Shown: positions 28,052-36,850 of the stretch, piece by piece
Layout of the letters: the number at the start of each line of letters is the position of its first letter
How positions within the stretch are numbered: the stretch's first letter is position 1
From: an uncultured Alphaproteobacteria bacterium
Lineage (GTDB): Bacteria; Pseudomonadota; Alphaproteobacteria; Rhodospirillales; Rhodospirillaceae
Assembly (NCBI GenBank): GCA_900079695.1
Contig: LT599022.1
Coordinates: forward strand, 1,082,287 to 1,146,286
Length of the DNA stretch: 64,000 bases
Reading direction: 5' to 3'
Position numbers and translations under genes: made by a program
The notes under the pieces: generated by a model
What the model saw: the letters and a program-made list of their open reading frames with translations, nothing else
The model's database searches: none
Told to the model about the DNA's origin: nothing

Positions 28052-29656
28052 ATGGAGACGTCGATCTTCATCGGGTGCGCGAGCGACGGATCGCCCCGCG
28101 CCCTCGACTTGAAACGGGCGAACCGCCACGGACTGATCGCCGGAGCCACCGGCACCGGTAAGACGGTGACGCTGATGGGGCTGATCGAGGGCTTTTCCGC
28201 CGCCGGCGTGCCTACCTTCGTCGCCGACGTCAAGGGCGACCTGGCTGGACTGGCGATGCCAGGTTCGCCCGTCGCCAAGACCCACCCGATCTTCGCCGCA
28301 CGCGCCGCCGAAATCGGCTTCTCCGGCTGGCGCTATGCCGCCTGCCCGGTGCAGTTCTGGGATCTGTTCGGGGACCGGGGGCACCCGGTCCGGACCACCG
28401 TCTCGGAGATGGGGCCGCTACTGCTTGCCCGGCTGCTCGACCTCAATCCCACGCAGGAGGGCGTGCTCGCCATCGCCTTCCACCTCGCCGACCGCGAGAA
28501 CCTGCTGCTCCTCGACCTCGACGATCTTCAGGCGATGCTGGCCGCCTGCGCCGCTCGCGCGCCCGAACTCGCCGCCGAGTTCGGCAACGTTTCGAAGGCG
28601 TCGGTGGGGGCGATCCAACGCGCCCTGCTGCAACTCCGGACCCAGGGGGGCGACCGTTTCTTCGGCGAACCGGCCCTCACCCTCGGCGATTTCCTCGTCC
28701 GCGACGAAACCGGACGGGGCGTCGTCAACATCCTCGCCGCCGAGCGGCTGATGGCGAGCCCCAGGCTCTACGCCACCTTCCTGCTGTGGCTGATGAGCGA
28801 ACTGTTCGAAAGCCTGCCGGAAATCGGCGATCCCGAAAAACCGGTTCTGGCGTTCGTCTTCGACGAGGCGCATCTCCTGTTCGACGCAGCGCCCAACGCC
28901 CTCGAAGAGAAGATCGAACAGGTGGTGCGGCTGATCCGCTCCAAGGGCGTGGGCATCTACTTCGTCACCCAGAACCCGGTCGACGTTCCCGATCGCATCG
29001 CGGGACAGCTCGGCAACCGTATCCAGCACGCGTTGCGCGCCTTCACTCCGCGCGACCAGCAGGCGGTCAGAGCCGCCGCCACCACCTTCCGGCCCGGGCC
29101 GGGGGTGGACGTCGCCGCCGCGATCACCGAACTCAAGGTCGGCGAGGCGCTGGTTTCGTTGCTTCAGCCCGACGGCGCGCCCGCGCCGGTCGCCCGGGCC
29201 CTGATTCGCCCGCCCGGCTCGCGGGTCGGCCCACTCGCCCCCGAGGAACGCCGGTTGCTGATCGAGACCGACGCGATCGGCGCGAAATACGACGTCCCGA
29301 TCAACCGCATCTCCGCCGAGGAGATTCTCAAGGCCAAATCCGCCGAAGCGACGGCCGCCGCCGCCGAGGCCCGCGCGCAAACCGTCGCGGACAAAGCCGC
29401 GGCGGCCGAAGCCAAGGCGGCCGCGCGGCAGGCGAAGGACGCGGAACGCGCCCGGCGCGCCGCCGAGCGCGCCGCCGCGCAAAGCCCGTGGAATCAGGCG
29501 ATGCACTCGGCAACCCGCTCCGCGACCGCGGCAATCGGACGCGAGGTCGCGGGCGAGGTCGCGAAGGCGGTGTTCGGCAGCAAGAGCGGCACGGGCGCAC
29601 GAGTGGTCGGCGGCTTGGTGCGCGGTCTCCTCGGCGGCTTGTTCAAAGGCCGCTGA
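28052..29656 (+). CDS. HerA/YjgR-like ATPase (DUF853)
   Basis: 534 residues. The N-terminal RecA-like ATPase has a Walker A GATGTGKTVTL and Walker B VLAFVFDEAHLLFD, with the DUF853 signature FVADVKGDLAGLAMPGSP and IYFVTQNPVDVPDRIAGQLGNRIQHALRAFTPRDQ. Near residue 430 a long Ala/Lys/Glu coiled coil follows (AEATAAAAEARAQTVADK...) and a glycine-rich amphipathic end (VVGGLVRGLLGGLFKGR). Relatives (YjgR) are hexameric nucleotide hydrolases of uncertain role. ATG28052 has a GGAGGCGG site just before it and is chosen over the long upstream open frame. Confidence 0.88.
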   Translation: METSIFIGCASDGSPRALDLKRANRHGLIAGATGTGKTVTLMGLIEGFSAAGVPTFVADVKGDLAGLAMPGSPVAKTHPIFAARAAEIGFSGWRYAACPVQFWDLFGDRGHPVRTTVSEMGPLLLARLLDLNPTQEGVLAIAFHLADRENLLLLDLDDLQAMLAACAARAPELAAEFGNVSKASVGAIQRALLQLRTQGGDRFFGEPALTLGDFLVRDETGRGVVNILAAERLMASPRLYATFLLWLMSELFESLPEIGDPEKPVLAFVFDEAHLLFDAAPNALEEKIEQVVRLIRSKGVGIYFVTQNPVDVPDRIAGQLGNRIQHALRAFTPRDQQAVRAAATTFRPGPGVDVAAAITELKVGEALVSLLQPDGAPAPVARALIRPPGSRVGPLAPEERRLLIETDAIGAKYDVPINRISAEEILKAKSAEATAAAAEARAQTVADKAAAAEAKAAARQAKDAERARRAAERAAAQSPWNQAMHSATRSATAAIGREVAGEVAKAVFGSKSGTGARVVGGLVRGLLGGLFKGR

Positions 29657-29670
29657 CCCCGCCCCTTCCG

Positions 29671-30840
29671 TCAAGCGCCGTGATTGCCCCGCCCCGGCAG
29701 CCAAACCGCGAGGCGGTCGAGCGCGGCGCGGACGGTGGCCTCGGCGCAGCAGTAGGAAAAGCGCACGAAGCGGCCGCCGTCCACCGGATCGAAGTCCCAT
29801 CCCGGCGCGACCGCGACGCCGGTCTCGGCGAGCATGCGGCGGCAGAGTTCGGCGGCGTCGAGCCCGAGGTGGGAGACGTCGGCGTAGACGTAGAACGCGC
29901 CGTCGGGCGGCGCGACCCTGGCGATTCCGAGCCCGGCGAGCCCCGCCACCAGCAGGTCGCGATTGCGGCCGTAGCCTTCCACCAGCGCATCGAACGCGGG
30001 CAGATGGTCGAACGCGGCGGTGGCGGCGTGCTGGGAGATCGTCGGCGGCGAGATGAACAGGTTCTGCGCCAGGCATTCCGCCGCGCGCAGCATGTCCTCG
30101 GGCAGCACCAGCCAGCCGAGCCGCCAGCCGGTCATGCAGTAGTATTTCGAGAAGCTGTTGACCACCACCGCCGACGGGCTGAACGCGCTCGCGGTGGCGA
30201 AGCGCATGCCGTAGCCGATGCCGTGATAGATCTCGTCGGAAATCAGGCGGATGCCACGCGCGTGGCAGGTTTCGGCCAGCGCCCGCAACGCCTCGGGCGC
30301 GAGCATCGAGCCGGTGGGGTTGGAGGGGCTGGCGACGATCAGACCCTCGACGTCGAGCCCGTCGAGCATTTCGGGCGTCGGCTGGAAGCGGGTTTCCGCC
30401 CCCACCGGCAGCAGCACCGGTTCGATCCCCAGCGCCTTGAGGATGTGGCGGTAGGCGGGATAGCCCGGCGAGGCGAGCGCCACCCGGTCGCCGGGCGCGA
30501 ACGCGGCGAGGAACGCGATCAGGAACGCCGACGACGACCCCATGGTGCAGAACACCCGCTCCGGGTCGACGGCATGGCCGTAAAGGGCCGCGGCATGGGC
30601 GGCGATCCGGCGGCGCAGCGCGGGCAGGCCCTGCGCCATGGTGTAGCCCATCGGATCGGCGCCGGAAGCGAGCGCGGCGGCGAGACCGCACGCGACCTCG
30701 GCCGGAATTCCCGCCGACGGCTGACCGATCTCCATGTGCAGGACGCTCGCGCCCGCCGCCTCGCGCGCCGAGGCGTCGCGCAGCACGTCCATCACCAGGA
30801 ACGGCGGCACCCGTCCCCGGTCGGCGATCTTGAGGCTCAT
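29671..30840 (-). CDS. Class I/II PLP aminotransferase
   Basis: 389 residues, fold-type I. Visible motifs are the substrate arm MEIGQPSAGIP, cofactor loop GSSSAFLIAFLAAFAPGD, SPSNPTGS, ISDEIYHGI and the PLP lysine in SFSKYYCMTGWRLGW, with the carboxylate-binding Arg in GRFVRFSYC. It resembles the aspartate/branched aminotransferases annotated generically in alphaproteobacteria; substrate cannot be assigned. The start overlaps the stop of the gamma-glutamyltransferase-like gene by ATGA, so both are co-translated. Confidence 0.9.
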   Translation of the reverse strand: MSLKIADRGRVPPFLVMDVLRDASAREAAGASVLHMEIGQPSAGIPAEVACGLAAALASGADPMGYTMAQGLPALRRRIAAHAAALYGHAVDPERVFCTMGSSSAFLIAFLAAFAPGDRVALASPGYPAYRHILKALGIEPVLLPVGAETRFQPTPEMLDGLDVEGLIVASPSNPTGSMLAPEALRALAETCHARGIRLISDEIYHGIGYGMRFATASAFSPSAVVVNSFSKYYCMTGWRLGWLVLPEDMLRAAECLAQNLFISPPTISQHAATAAFDHLPAFDALVEGYGRNRDLLVAGLAGLGIARVAPPDGAFYVYADVSHLGLDAAELCRRMLAETGVAVAPGWDFDPVDGGRFVRFSYCCAEATVRAALDRLAVWLPGRGNHGA

Positions 30841-32252
30841 CGGATCAACGCTCCGAGACCGCCGCGGCCGGTGCCCTCGATCCCCACCGAGCGCGACAGG
30901 CCCGCGCCGCGCCGGTCGGCGGCGAGAGTGCAGTTGCCGACGTTGGCGGGTGCGCCGTCGGGGCAGATCACACCGGTGACGCGGCTCGTCGCCTCGCCCG
31001 CGGCGGCGACGGCGGCCGATGCGTCGATGCCGTTGGCGCCGAGGATGCGCCCGCGCAGCGCGAAGTCGAGAACGTCGGCGGCGGCAGTCGCCCCCGCCCC
31101 CGCCGCGGCGACGCGCAGGTCGTGAACGTGATGGTTGGAAACGATCATCGGCAGCAGCGCCAGCGCGTCGGCGGAGGCGTCGAGCGGCGAATAGGCGAGC
31201 ATGCCGGTGGCGCCGTCGGCGTGGCCGCCGCCGAACATCTGCCCCATCGACAGGGCGCAGGTCACCGCCATGCCGCCGCGGTCGACGGCGACGAAGCCGG
31301 TCGCCCCCGAACCCGGCGGGGCTGCGGGCACCGCCCGCGCGGCCTGCGGGCTCTTCGCCTCGGCGGCGCGGCTCCATGCCTGCGCGGCCGCCGCGCCGCC
31401 GAACGGCGCGGGTGGGAAGAACGCGGTCTCGTTGTCGACCGCCGCGGTCGCCGGTTCGAGACGCTTCGCCGCATAGTCGCGCAACACCGCGCGGCGCGCG
31501 CCCGCCTGCTCGGGATTGGCCTCGGCGATCACCTGGGCGAGACCGCCCGCGTACGCGTCGCCCGCGCCCTTGATGCGCAGCGCGGTGAGCGCGCTTGCGG
31601 TGCGCGCCTGCACGAGGTTGTCGCCCTCGCGCAGCAGCGTGCCGCCGGGCGCGTACACCGCGCGCATCTCGGCCTCCAGCCCCACCGGCGAGCCGAGGGC
31701 TTCGAGATCGCGGGCGAGCGCACGCGACACCGGCAGGCCGAACCGCGCCATGTTTTCGGCGGGGGTGAGAATCTGCGCCCAGCGCAGCGTGCCCGAGGCC
31801 GCGTGCAGGGCGTAGAGCCCGCGCGGCAGACCCGGCGCGAAGCCGCCGCCCGGCAACGCCTCTGGCAGGAAGCTGTAAACCTGCACAGATTTATCCTTGG
31901 GATTGCGGCTGAGGCAGACGCCGCCGCCGAGCCAGCCCGCCCGCGACGGCAGGGTCACGGTCAGCGTCGCGGCCATCGCCACCGCTGCGTCGGCGGCGGT
32001 GCCGCCGGCGGACAGCACGTCCTCCCCCACCAGCGCGGCGCGCGGCTCGTCGGCGGAGACGAATCCGGCGAACCCGGCGACGTAGCCGATCACGCCCTGC
32101 GCAGGCTTTTGCGGATCGCAGGCGGAAAGGCCGAGGCCGAGCGCCGCGATCGTCGCCCAGGCAACCGCGGTTTGACCGCCGCGTGCCGGGAGATTAGCTT
32201 TTCTTCCAGGGTTCGGGGCGCGGACAGGAGTATCGGAGATCGACGTGCGCAT
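30837..32252 (-). CDS. Gamma-glutamyltransferase-like lipoprotein
   Basis: 471 residues of the Ntn-hydrolase gamma-glutamyltranspeptidase family, probably lipid-anchored: an unusually long n-region is followed by TAVAWATIAALGLGLSAC with a lipobox near residue 45. GEDVLSAGGTAADAAVAMAATLTVTLPSRAGWLGGG is the family's N-terminal block; the nucleophile Thr that begins the small subunit is probably in SGATGFVAVDRGGMAVTCALSMGQMFGGG. It lacks some strongly conserved GGT residues (no TTHxSVVD), so it may be a divergent or inactive member. The start codon overlaps that of the divergent M48 gene. Coupled to the aminotransferase downstream. Confidence 0.75.
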   Translation of the reverse strand: MRTSISDTPVRAPNPGRKANLPARGGQTAVAWATIAALGLGLSACDPQKPAQGVIGYVAGFAGFVSADEPRAALVGEDVLSAGGTAADAAVAMAATLTVTLPSRAGWLGGGVCLSRNPKDKSVQVYSFLPEALPGGGFAPGLPRGLYALHAASGTLRWAQILTPAENMARFGLPVSRALARDLEALGSPVGLEAEMRAVYAPGGTLLREGDNLVQARTASALTALRIKGAGDAYAGGLAQVIAEANPEQAGARRAVLRDYAAKRLEPATAAVDNETAFFPPAPFGGAAAAQAWSRAAEAKSPQAARAVPAAPPGSGATGFVAVDRGGMAVTCALSMGQMFGGGHADGATGMLAYSPLDASADALALLPMIVSNHHVHDLRVAAAGAGATAAADVLDFALRGRILGANGIDASAAVAAAGEATSRVTGVICPDGAPANVGNCTLAADRRGAGLSRSVGIEGTGRGGLGALIR

Positions 32253-33615
32253 GAGACTTCCGGCAGTGGTGATGACTGTGGTCGCGTGGGCGGCGCTCGC
32301 GGTCGGGGCAAGCCCGGCGCGCGCCGAGATGTCGCTGATCCGCGACGCGGAAATCGAAAATACCATCCATGATCTCGCCGCGCCACTGCTGCGCGCCGCC
32401 GATCTCGACGCCGACGCGCTCAAGGTCCACCTCGTCAAGGATCATCGCCTCAACGCCTTCGTCTCGTCGGGGATGAACCTGTTCCTCAACACCGGCCTGC
32501 TGATGCGGGCGGAGGATCCGGCGGAGGTGATGGGCGTGATGGCGCACGAATTCGGCCACATCACCGGCGGCCACATTATTCTGCGCGAGCAGCAGATGGA
32601 GGCGACCCAGCGCAACATCTGGCTCTCCTACGCCCTCGGTGCGGCGGCGGCGCTCGCCACCGGGCGCGGCGACGCCTTCGGCGGCGTGATGATGGGCACC
32701 CAGAGCGGCCTGATCGAGAACCTCATGTCGTTCTCCCGCTCCGAGGAAAGCCAGGCGGATCAGGCGGGCCTCGAATACCTCGACGAGATCGGCGTCTCCG
32801 CCGCCGGACTGCTGCGGTTCATGCGCATCCTCCAAGGCCAGGAACTGCTGGTGACGGCGCGCCAGGATCCCTACATGCGTACCCACCCGCTCAGCCGCGA
32901 CCGCGTCGCCTTCATCGAGAATCACGTCAAGAACTCCAAGATTCCGGAGAACACCCTGCCCGCGGCGTGGAAGGACCTCTACGCGCGGGTGCGGGCGAAG
33001 CTGTTCGGCTTCCTCGAACCTTCGGCGCGCACCCTGCAGCGCTACCCCGAGAGCGACACCAGCCTGCCCGCCCGCTACGCCCGGGCGATCGCCTACTACC
33101 GCATGCCGGACACCGGCCGGGCGGTGCAGTTGATCGACGCGCTGATCGCCGAGGAACCCGCCAATCCCTACTTCCGCGAGCTCAAGGGCCAGGTGCTGTT
33201 CGAGGCGGGCGACGCCGACGCGGCGATCCCCCCCTACCGCGAGTCCGTGCGCCTGTTGCCGCACGCCGCGCCCTTACAGCTCGGCCTGGCCCGCGCCCTG
33301 ATCGCGCGCGGCGGCGACGCCGACTTCAAGGAAGCGGAAAAAGCCCTCGAACAGGCCTTGCGCGACGAACCGGAAGGCGCGTTCTATTGGCGGCAGCTCG
33401 CGATCGCGCGCGCCAACCTTCACGAGGAGGGCCCCGCCGCCTACGCCATGGCCGAATACGCCTTGCGCGTGGGCCGCAACGCGGAGGCGAAGTTCCACGC
33501 CGGCAAGGCGGTGCAGCTTCTGCCCGCGGGTTCCCCGGCACGGCTGCGCGCCGAAGACATCAAGGCCGAGGCGGAGCGCCTGCTCGACCTCGAAAAGAAG
33601 GACAAGTCCCGTTGA
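32251..33615 (+). CDS. Periplasmic M48 metalloprotease with TPR-like tail (BepA-like)
   Basis: 454 residues with a Sec signal (ends SPARAEM). The zinc site is HEFGH (H99, H103) plus Glu166 in SEESQADQAG. The C-terminal half consists of tetratricopeptide-like helices (YARAIAYYRMPDTGRAVQLIDAL, ELKGQVLFEAGDADAAI, EKALEQALRDEPEGAFYWRQLA). This is the BepA architecture: a periplasmic protease and chaperone that degrades or helps assemble outer-membrane proteins. ATG32251 is used; ATG32272 is an alternative. It is followed 22 bases later by a DsbA/ScsC-like gene, so oxidative folding and quality control are together. Confidence 0.9.
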   Translation: MRLPAVVMTVVAWAALAVGASPARAEMSLIRDAEIENTIHDLAAPLLRAADLDADALKVHLVKDHRLNAFVSSGMNLFLNTGLLMRAEDPAEVMGVMAHEFGHITGGHIILREQQMEATQRNIWLSYALGAAAALATGRGDAFGGVMMGTQSGLIENLMSFSRSEESQADQAGLEYLDEIGVSAAGLLRFMRILQGQELLVTARQDPYMRTHPLSRDRVAFIENHVKNSKIPENTLPAAWKDLYARVRAKLFGFLEPSARTLQRYPESDTSLPARYARAIAYYRMPDTGRAVQLIDALIAEEPANPYFRELKGQVLFEAGDADAAIPPYRESVRLLPHAAPLQLGLARALIARGGDADFKEAEKALEQALRDEPEGAFYWRQLAIARANLHEEGPAAYAMAEYALRVGRNAEAKFHAGKAVQLLPAGSPARLRAEDIKAEAERLLDLEKKDKSR

Positions 33616-33637
33616 CCCCCATCCGCAAGGACGAGAA

Positions 33638-34387
33638 ATGATCCGTATCCTCCGCCGCGCCGCCTGCCTCGCCGCGATCTGCCTGCCGCTCTCCCCCGCC
33701 CTCGCCGAGGAGCCGCCGCTCACCCCGGCGCAGGTGCAGGCGATGCGCGACCTCGTCCGCCAGACGCTGATCGAGAACCCGGAAATCCTCGCCGAGGCGA
33801 TGCAGGCGTTGCAGACCAAGCGTTCGGCGGAAGCGGCGGCGGCGCAGACGGCGGCGATCCGCGACAACCAGGGCGACCTCGTCCACGCCGACGACCCGTT
33901 CCTCGGGCCGAAATCGGCGAAGGTCGCGGTGGTGGAATTCTTCGACTACAACTGCGGCTACTGTCGCGCCGCCTTCCCCGACCTTCAGGCGACGCTGAAG
34001 GCGCACCCGGATGCGCGCGTCGTGGTCAAGGACCTGCCGGTGCTGGGGCCGGAGAGCGTCGCGGTGTCGCGCCTCGCCCTCGCCGCCCGCAAGCAGGGCA
34101 AGTACGCCGAGTTCCACGCCGCGCTGATGGGCACCCGCGCCCGCCTCGACGAAGCCGCCGCGCTCACCGTCGCCAAGACCCTCAAGCTCGACGTCGACAA
34201 GCTCAAGGCCGACGCCCGGGCGAAGGAGGTCGACGACACCCTCCGGCGCAACCACGCGCTCGCCGAGGCGCTCGGCATCAACGGCACGCCGAGCTTCGTG
34301 ATCGGCGAGACCCTGATCCCCGGCAAGGTCTCCGCCGACGCCCTGGCGCAGGCGATCGCCGAGGCGAAGAAGACCGCCAAGAACTGA
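33638..34387 (+). CDS. DsbA-family thiol oxidoreductase, ScsC-like
   Basis: 249 residues with a Sec signal (ends SPALAEE). After an N-terminal helical stretch (about 27-75, rich in Ala/Gln/Glu, resembling the trimerisation stalk of ScsC) comes a thioredoxin fold with active site FFDYNCGYCRAAF and the cis-Pro loop NGTPSFVIGE. CGYC with this N-terminal stalk suggests a disulphide isomerase/copper-tolerance protein of the ScsC/Com1 group rather than a monomeric DsbA. Probably co-transcribed with the M48 protease. Confidence 0.86.
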   Translation: MIRILRRAACLAAICLPLSPALAEEPPLTPAQVQAMRDLVRQTLIENPEILAEAMQALQTKRSAEAAAAQTAAIRDNQGDLVHADDPFLGPKSAKVAVVEFFDYNCGYCRAAFPDLQATLKAHPDARVVVKDLPVLGPESVAVSRLALAARKQGKYAEFHAALMGTRARLDEAAALTVAKTLKLDVDKLKADARAKEVDDTLRRNHALAEALGINGTPSFVIGETLIPGKVSADALAQAIAEAKKTAKN

Positions 34388-34397
34388 AGCCGAAACA

Positions 34398-34422
34398 GGG
34401 CGGCGCCGCGGGCGCCGCCCTT
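34398..34422 (+). terminator. Hairpin after the DsbA/ScsC-like gene
   Basis: GGGCGGCGCC (34398-34407) and GGCGCCGCCC (34411-34420) form a perfect 10-bp stem with a 3-base loop, but only TT follows, so termination may be partial and the AEC gene 25 bases on could be read through. Confidence 0.55.
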
Positions 34423-34446
34423 CATCGATAAGGCGCGCCTGCGGAA

Positions 34447-35385
34447 ATGCTCTCGGAAAGCCTTCACCACGTCCTTCTCTCCGCCCCGCTGTTCCTGTTG
34501 ATTCTCGTCGGCTACGCGACGATGCGGTTCGGCCGCTGGCCGCCCGAGGCCGCCGACCTGATGTCGAAGCTGGTCTTCTACCTGCTGGTGCCCGCGCTGC
34601 TGTTCAACACGATGTCGCGATTCTCGGCGCTGCCCCCGGTGGACGCGCGGCTGCTGATCGCGTTCTTCGGCAGTTGCATCCTCATCTTCGTGATCGGACG
34701 GCTGGTGTGCTGGAAGCTGTTCGGCCTCGACGGCGTTTCGCAGTCGGTGTTCGGCGTCGGCTGCATCTTCTCGAACAACGTCTTCCTCGGCATTCCGCTC
34801 GCCAAGGCGACCCTCGGCGAGGCGTCGCTGCCGTCGGTGTCGCTGGTGGTGGCGTTCAACGCACTGATCCTCTGGACCCTCGTCACCGTGTCGGTCGAGT
34901 GGTCGCTGCACGGCAGCCTGTCGCTCCGGGGCTTCGCCAAGATGGCGAAGAGCGTGCTCACCAACCCGATCGTCGTCGCGATCGCCGCGGGCCTGCTGTT
35001 CGACGCCTCCGGCCTGACCATGCCCGAGGTGTTCGCCCAGCCGATCGGCATGCTCGCGCAGTCGGCCTCGCCGATGGCGCTGGTGGTGCTCGGCATGGGG
35101 CTCGCCAAATTCGGCTTCCGCGCAGGCTGGCGGGAGGGCTCGGCGGTGACCGCGATCAAGCTGGCGGTGCAGCCCGCCGTGGTGTGGGGGCTGGCGCGAC
35201 TGCTCGACCTGCCGCCGCTCGAAACCCGCTCGATCGTGATGCTGGCGTCGATCGCGGTGGGCTTCAACGTCTACCTGATGGCCAACCAGTTCAAGAAGAT
35301 GGAAAGCGCGATCGCCTCGGCCACCGTCCTCTCCACCCTGCTGGCGGCGATCACCACGCCGGTGGCGATCGCCCTCAGCCACTGA
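34447..35385 (+). CDS. AEC-family (auxin efflux carrier-type) permease
   Basis: 312 residues, about ten helices in two inverted five-helix halves. Typical blocks are MSKLVFYLLVPALLFNTMSRF, GCIFSNNVFLGIPLAKATLGE and NPIVVAIAAGLLFDASGL, PMALVVLGMGLAKFG. Bacterial AEC members transport malate, malonate or similar dicarboxylates; the substrate here is unknown. Confidence 0.87.
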   Translation: MLSESLHHVLLSAPLFLLILVGYATMRFGRWPPEAADLMSKLVFYLLVPALLFNTMSRFSALPPVDARLLIAFFGSCILIFVIGRLVCWKLFGLDGVSQSVFGVGCIFSNNVFLGIPLAKATLGEASLPSVSLVVAFNALILWTLVTVSVEWSLHGSLSLRGFAKMAKSVLTNPIVVAIAAGLLFDASGLTMPEVFAQPIGMLAQSASPMALVVLGMGLAKFGFRAGWREGSAVTAIKLAVQPAVVWGLARLLDLPPLETRSIVMLASIAVGFNVYLMANQFKKMESAIASATVLSTLLAAITTPVAIALSH

Positions 35386-35391
35386 AAACAC

Positions 35392-35424
35392 GGAAAGGCC
35401 CCGGAACGCGCCCGGGGCCTTTCC
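35392..35424. terminator. Bidirectional terminator between AEC permease and hook-like gene
   Basis: Perfect 13-bp stem GGAAAGGCCCCGG (35392-35404) / CCGGGGCCTTTCC (35412-35424) with a 7-base loop, between converging genes. Confidence 0.8.
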
Positions 35425-35442
35425 CGATCGCGCGGCGATGCG

Positions 35443-36681
35443 TCAGCGCTTCAGGTTCGAGGCCACCTGCATCATCTCGTCAACGGTGCGGAAGTTGGTC
35501 GAGGCCATCGAATAGGCTTTCTGCACCATCATCATCCGGGTGAATTCGTCGGCCATGTCGACGTTCGAGGATTCGAGACTCCCGACGACGATGGTCGTGC
35601 CTTCGGACTGGCTTTCGAGATCGCGCACCGAGGCCTTACCGGAAAACTCGTTCTCGCGGAACAAGTTGCCCGAGATCGCGTCGAGACTGTTGGGCGCGAC
35701 GAAATCGGCGATCGCGAGCTTGTAGAGGGCGCGGTTGTGGCCGTTGGTGTAGCTGCCCCAGAGCACGCCGTTTTCGTCGAAACTCTCGTCGTAGAGGCGC
35801 CCCGAGGGGCTGCCGTTCTGCACGGTGCGGTGAACCACCTTGGCGTCGGCGTACTGTTCCATGTCGGACAGGTCGATGGCGACGGTGCTGGAGGTGCCGT
35901 CGTCCCAGGTGATCGGCACGCTGACCGGAGTCTGCGGCTGCAACACCTTGCCGGAACTGGTGAAGGTGACGGTGGTGGTGCCGGTCAGGGCCGGGTCGAC
36001 GGTGCCGCCGCCGACCGCGAAATCGACGGTCCAGGTGTTCGCGCCGGTCTTGGTCCAGATGTAGTTGAGGGACTGCGCGTTCCAGGACTGGTCGTAGATC
36101 GTCCCCTGAACCGTCACGCTTTCGCCGGTCGGCAGGTTGGCGGGAACGTTCGCCGCCATCAGCGCCTCGGTGGTGGCCTCGCCGCCGATCTCGTCGAGGG
36201 CGAACGAGCGCACCGGCACCAGCGGCCCGGCGGTGTTGAAGGTGCCGTTGGCGTCCGCCGCCCAGCCGAGCAGATACTGGCCGTTGGCGGTGGTGTAGAA
36301 CGACTGCTGCGTGCCGTTGCCGGTGTCGACGTAGCGTTGCTGCAACGCGCCGTCGCGGGTGTACATCGTCTCGGACTTGCCGCCGAAATCGCGCGTCACC
36401 ATAAAGAACCCGTCGCCGTTGAGGGCGAGGTCGTCGGAGCGGCCGGTGGCGACCACGAACCCCTGCCCCCACACTTCGCGCCGATCCACCGCCTGCACGC
36501 CCATCCGGTCGCGCGCGACGGCGGTGCCGCGCGTCCCGGAGAGCAGCGTCTGGAACACCGTATCCTCGCGCTTGTAGCCGGTGGTGTTGACGTTGGCGAT
36601 GTTGGTGCTGACCGTCTGCATGCCCTGGCTTTGCGCCAGCATCGCGAGCGAGCTGCAGTTCAGTGCGCCGATCAGACTCAT
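35443..36681 (-). CDS. flgE: Flagellar hook protein FlgE-like
   Basis: 412 residues with the flagellar rod/hook architecture: N-terminal block (LAMLAQSQGMQTVSTNIANVNTTGYKREDT), GDGFFMV-type segment NGDGFFMVTRDFGG, a variable beta-rich D2-like middle (SVTVQGTIYDQSWNAQSLNYIWTK), and C-terminal helix SSNVDMADEFTRMMMVQKAYSMASTNFRTVDEMMQVASNLKR. Length and the ASTN...TVDEMM end fit a hook protein FlgE better than FlgG. No other flagellar gene is in the window, so this is a stand-alone copy. A sigma-54 promoter precedes it. It may be the hook gene displaced from the main cluster or a second variant. Confidence 0.87.
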   Translation of the reverse strand: MSLIGALNCSSLAMLAQSQGMQTVSTNIANVNTTGYKREDTVFQTLLSGTRGTAVARDRMGVQAVDRREVWGQGFVVATGRSDDLALNGDGFFMVTRDFGGKSETMYTRDGALQQRYVDTGNGTQQSFYTTANGQYLLGWAADANGTFNTAGPLVPVRSFALDEIGGEATTEALMAANVPANLPTGESVTVQGTIYDQSWNAQSLNYIWTKTGANTWTVDFAVGGGTVDPALTGTTTVTFTSSGKVLQPQTPVSVPITWDDGTSSTVAIDLSDMEQYADAKVVHRTVQNGSPSGRLYDESFDENGVLWGSYTNGHNRALYKLAIADFVAPNSLDAISGNLFRENEFSGKASVRDLESQSEGTTIVVGSLESSNVDMADEFTRMMMVQKAYSMASTNFRTVDEMMQVASNLKR

Positions 36682-36719
36682 GGTCCCGTCCTCGAATGAG
36701 AAATTCCCGAAGACTGGAA

Positions 36720-36735
36720 TGCAAAGCCCGCGCCA
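36720..36735 (-). promoter_or_regulatory. Sigma-54 promoter of the hook-like gene
   Basis: On the minus strand TGGCGCG-GGCT-TTGCA: GG and GC elements exactly ten bases apart, close to the consensus TGGCACG-N4-TTGCA. Expected transcription start near 36710, about 29 bases before ATG36681, with a GAGGA ribosome binding site between. Hook genes of Caulobacter and other alphaproteobacteria are also sigma-54 dependent. Confidence 0.75.
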
Positions 36736-36799
36736 AAGCTATGACGCTGAAAAATCAGAGATTTAAGTCGGGGAGCAGATGCCGGATCGGCAGATCTTG

Positions 36800-36840
36800 C
36801 CGGGGCCCGGACGGCAGAACCTGCCGCCCGGGGGGCTCGA
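36800..36840 (-). terminator. Possible terminator after the PLP decarboxylase gene
   Basis: On the minus strand CCCGGGCGGCA and TGCCGTCCGGG pair (one G-U) around a short loop about 20-40 bases after the stop codon. No T-run follows, so it may only be a Rho-dependent or RNA-stabilising hairpin. Confidence 0.35.
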
Positions 36841-36850
36841 AGACGAGACT

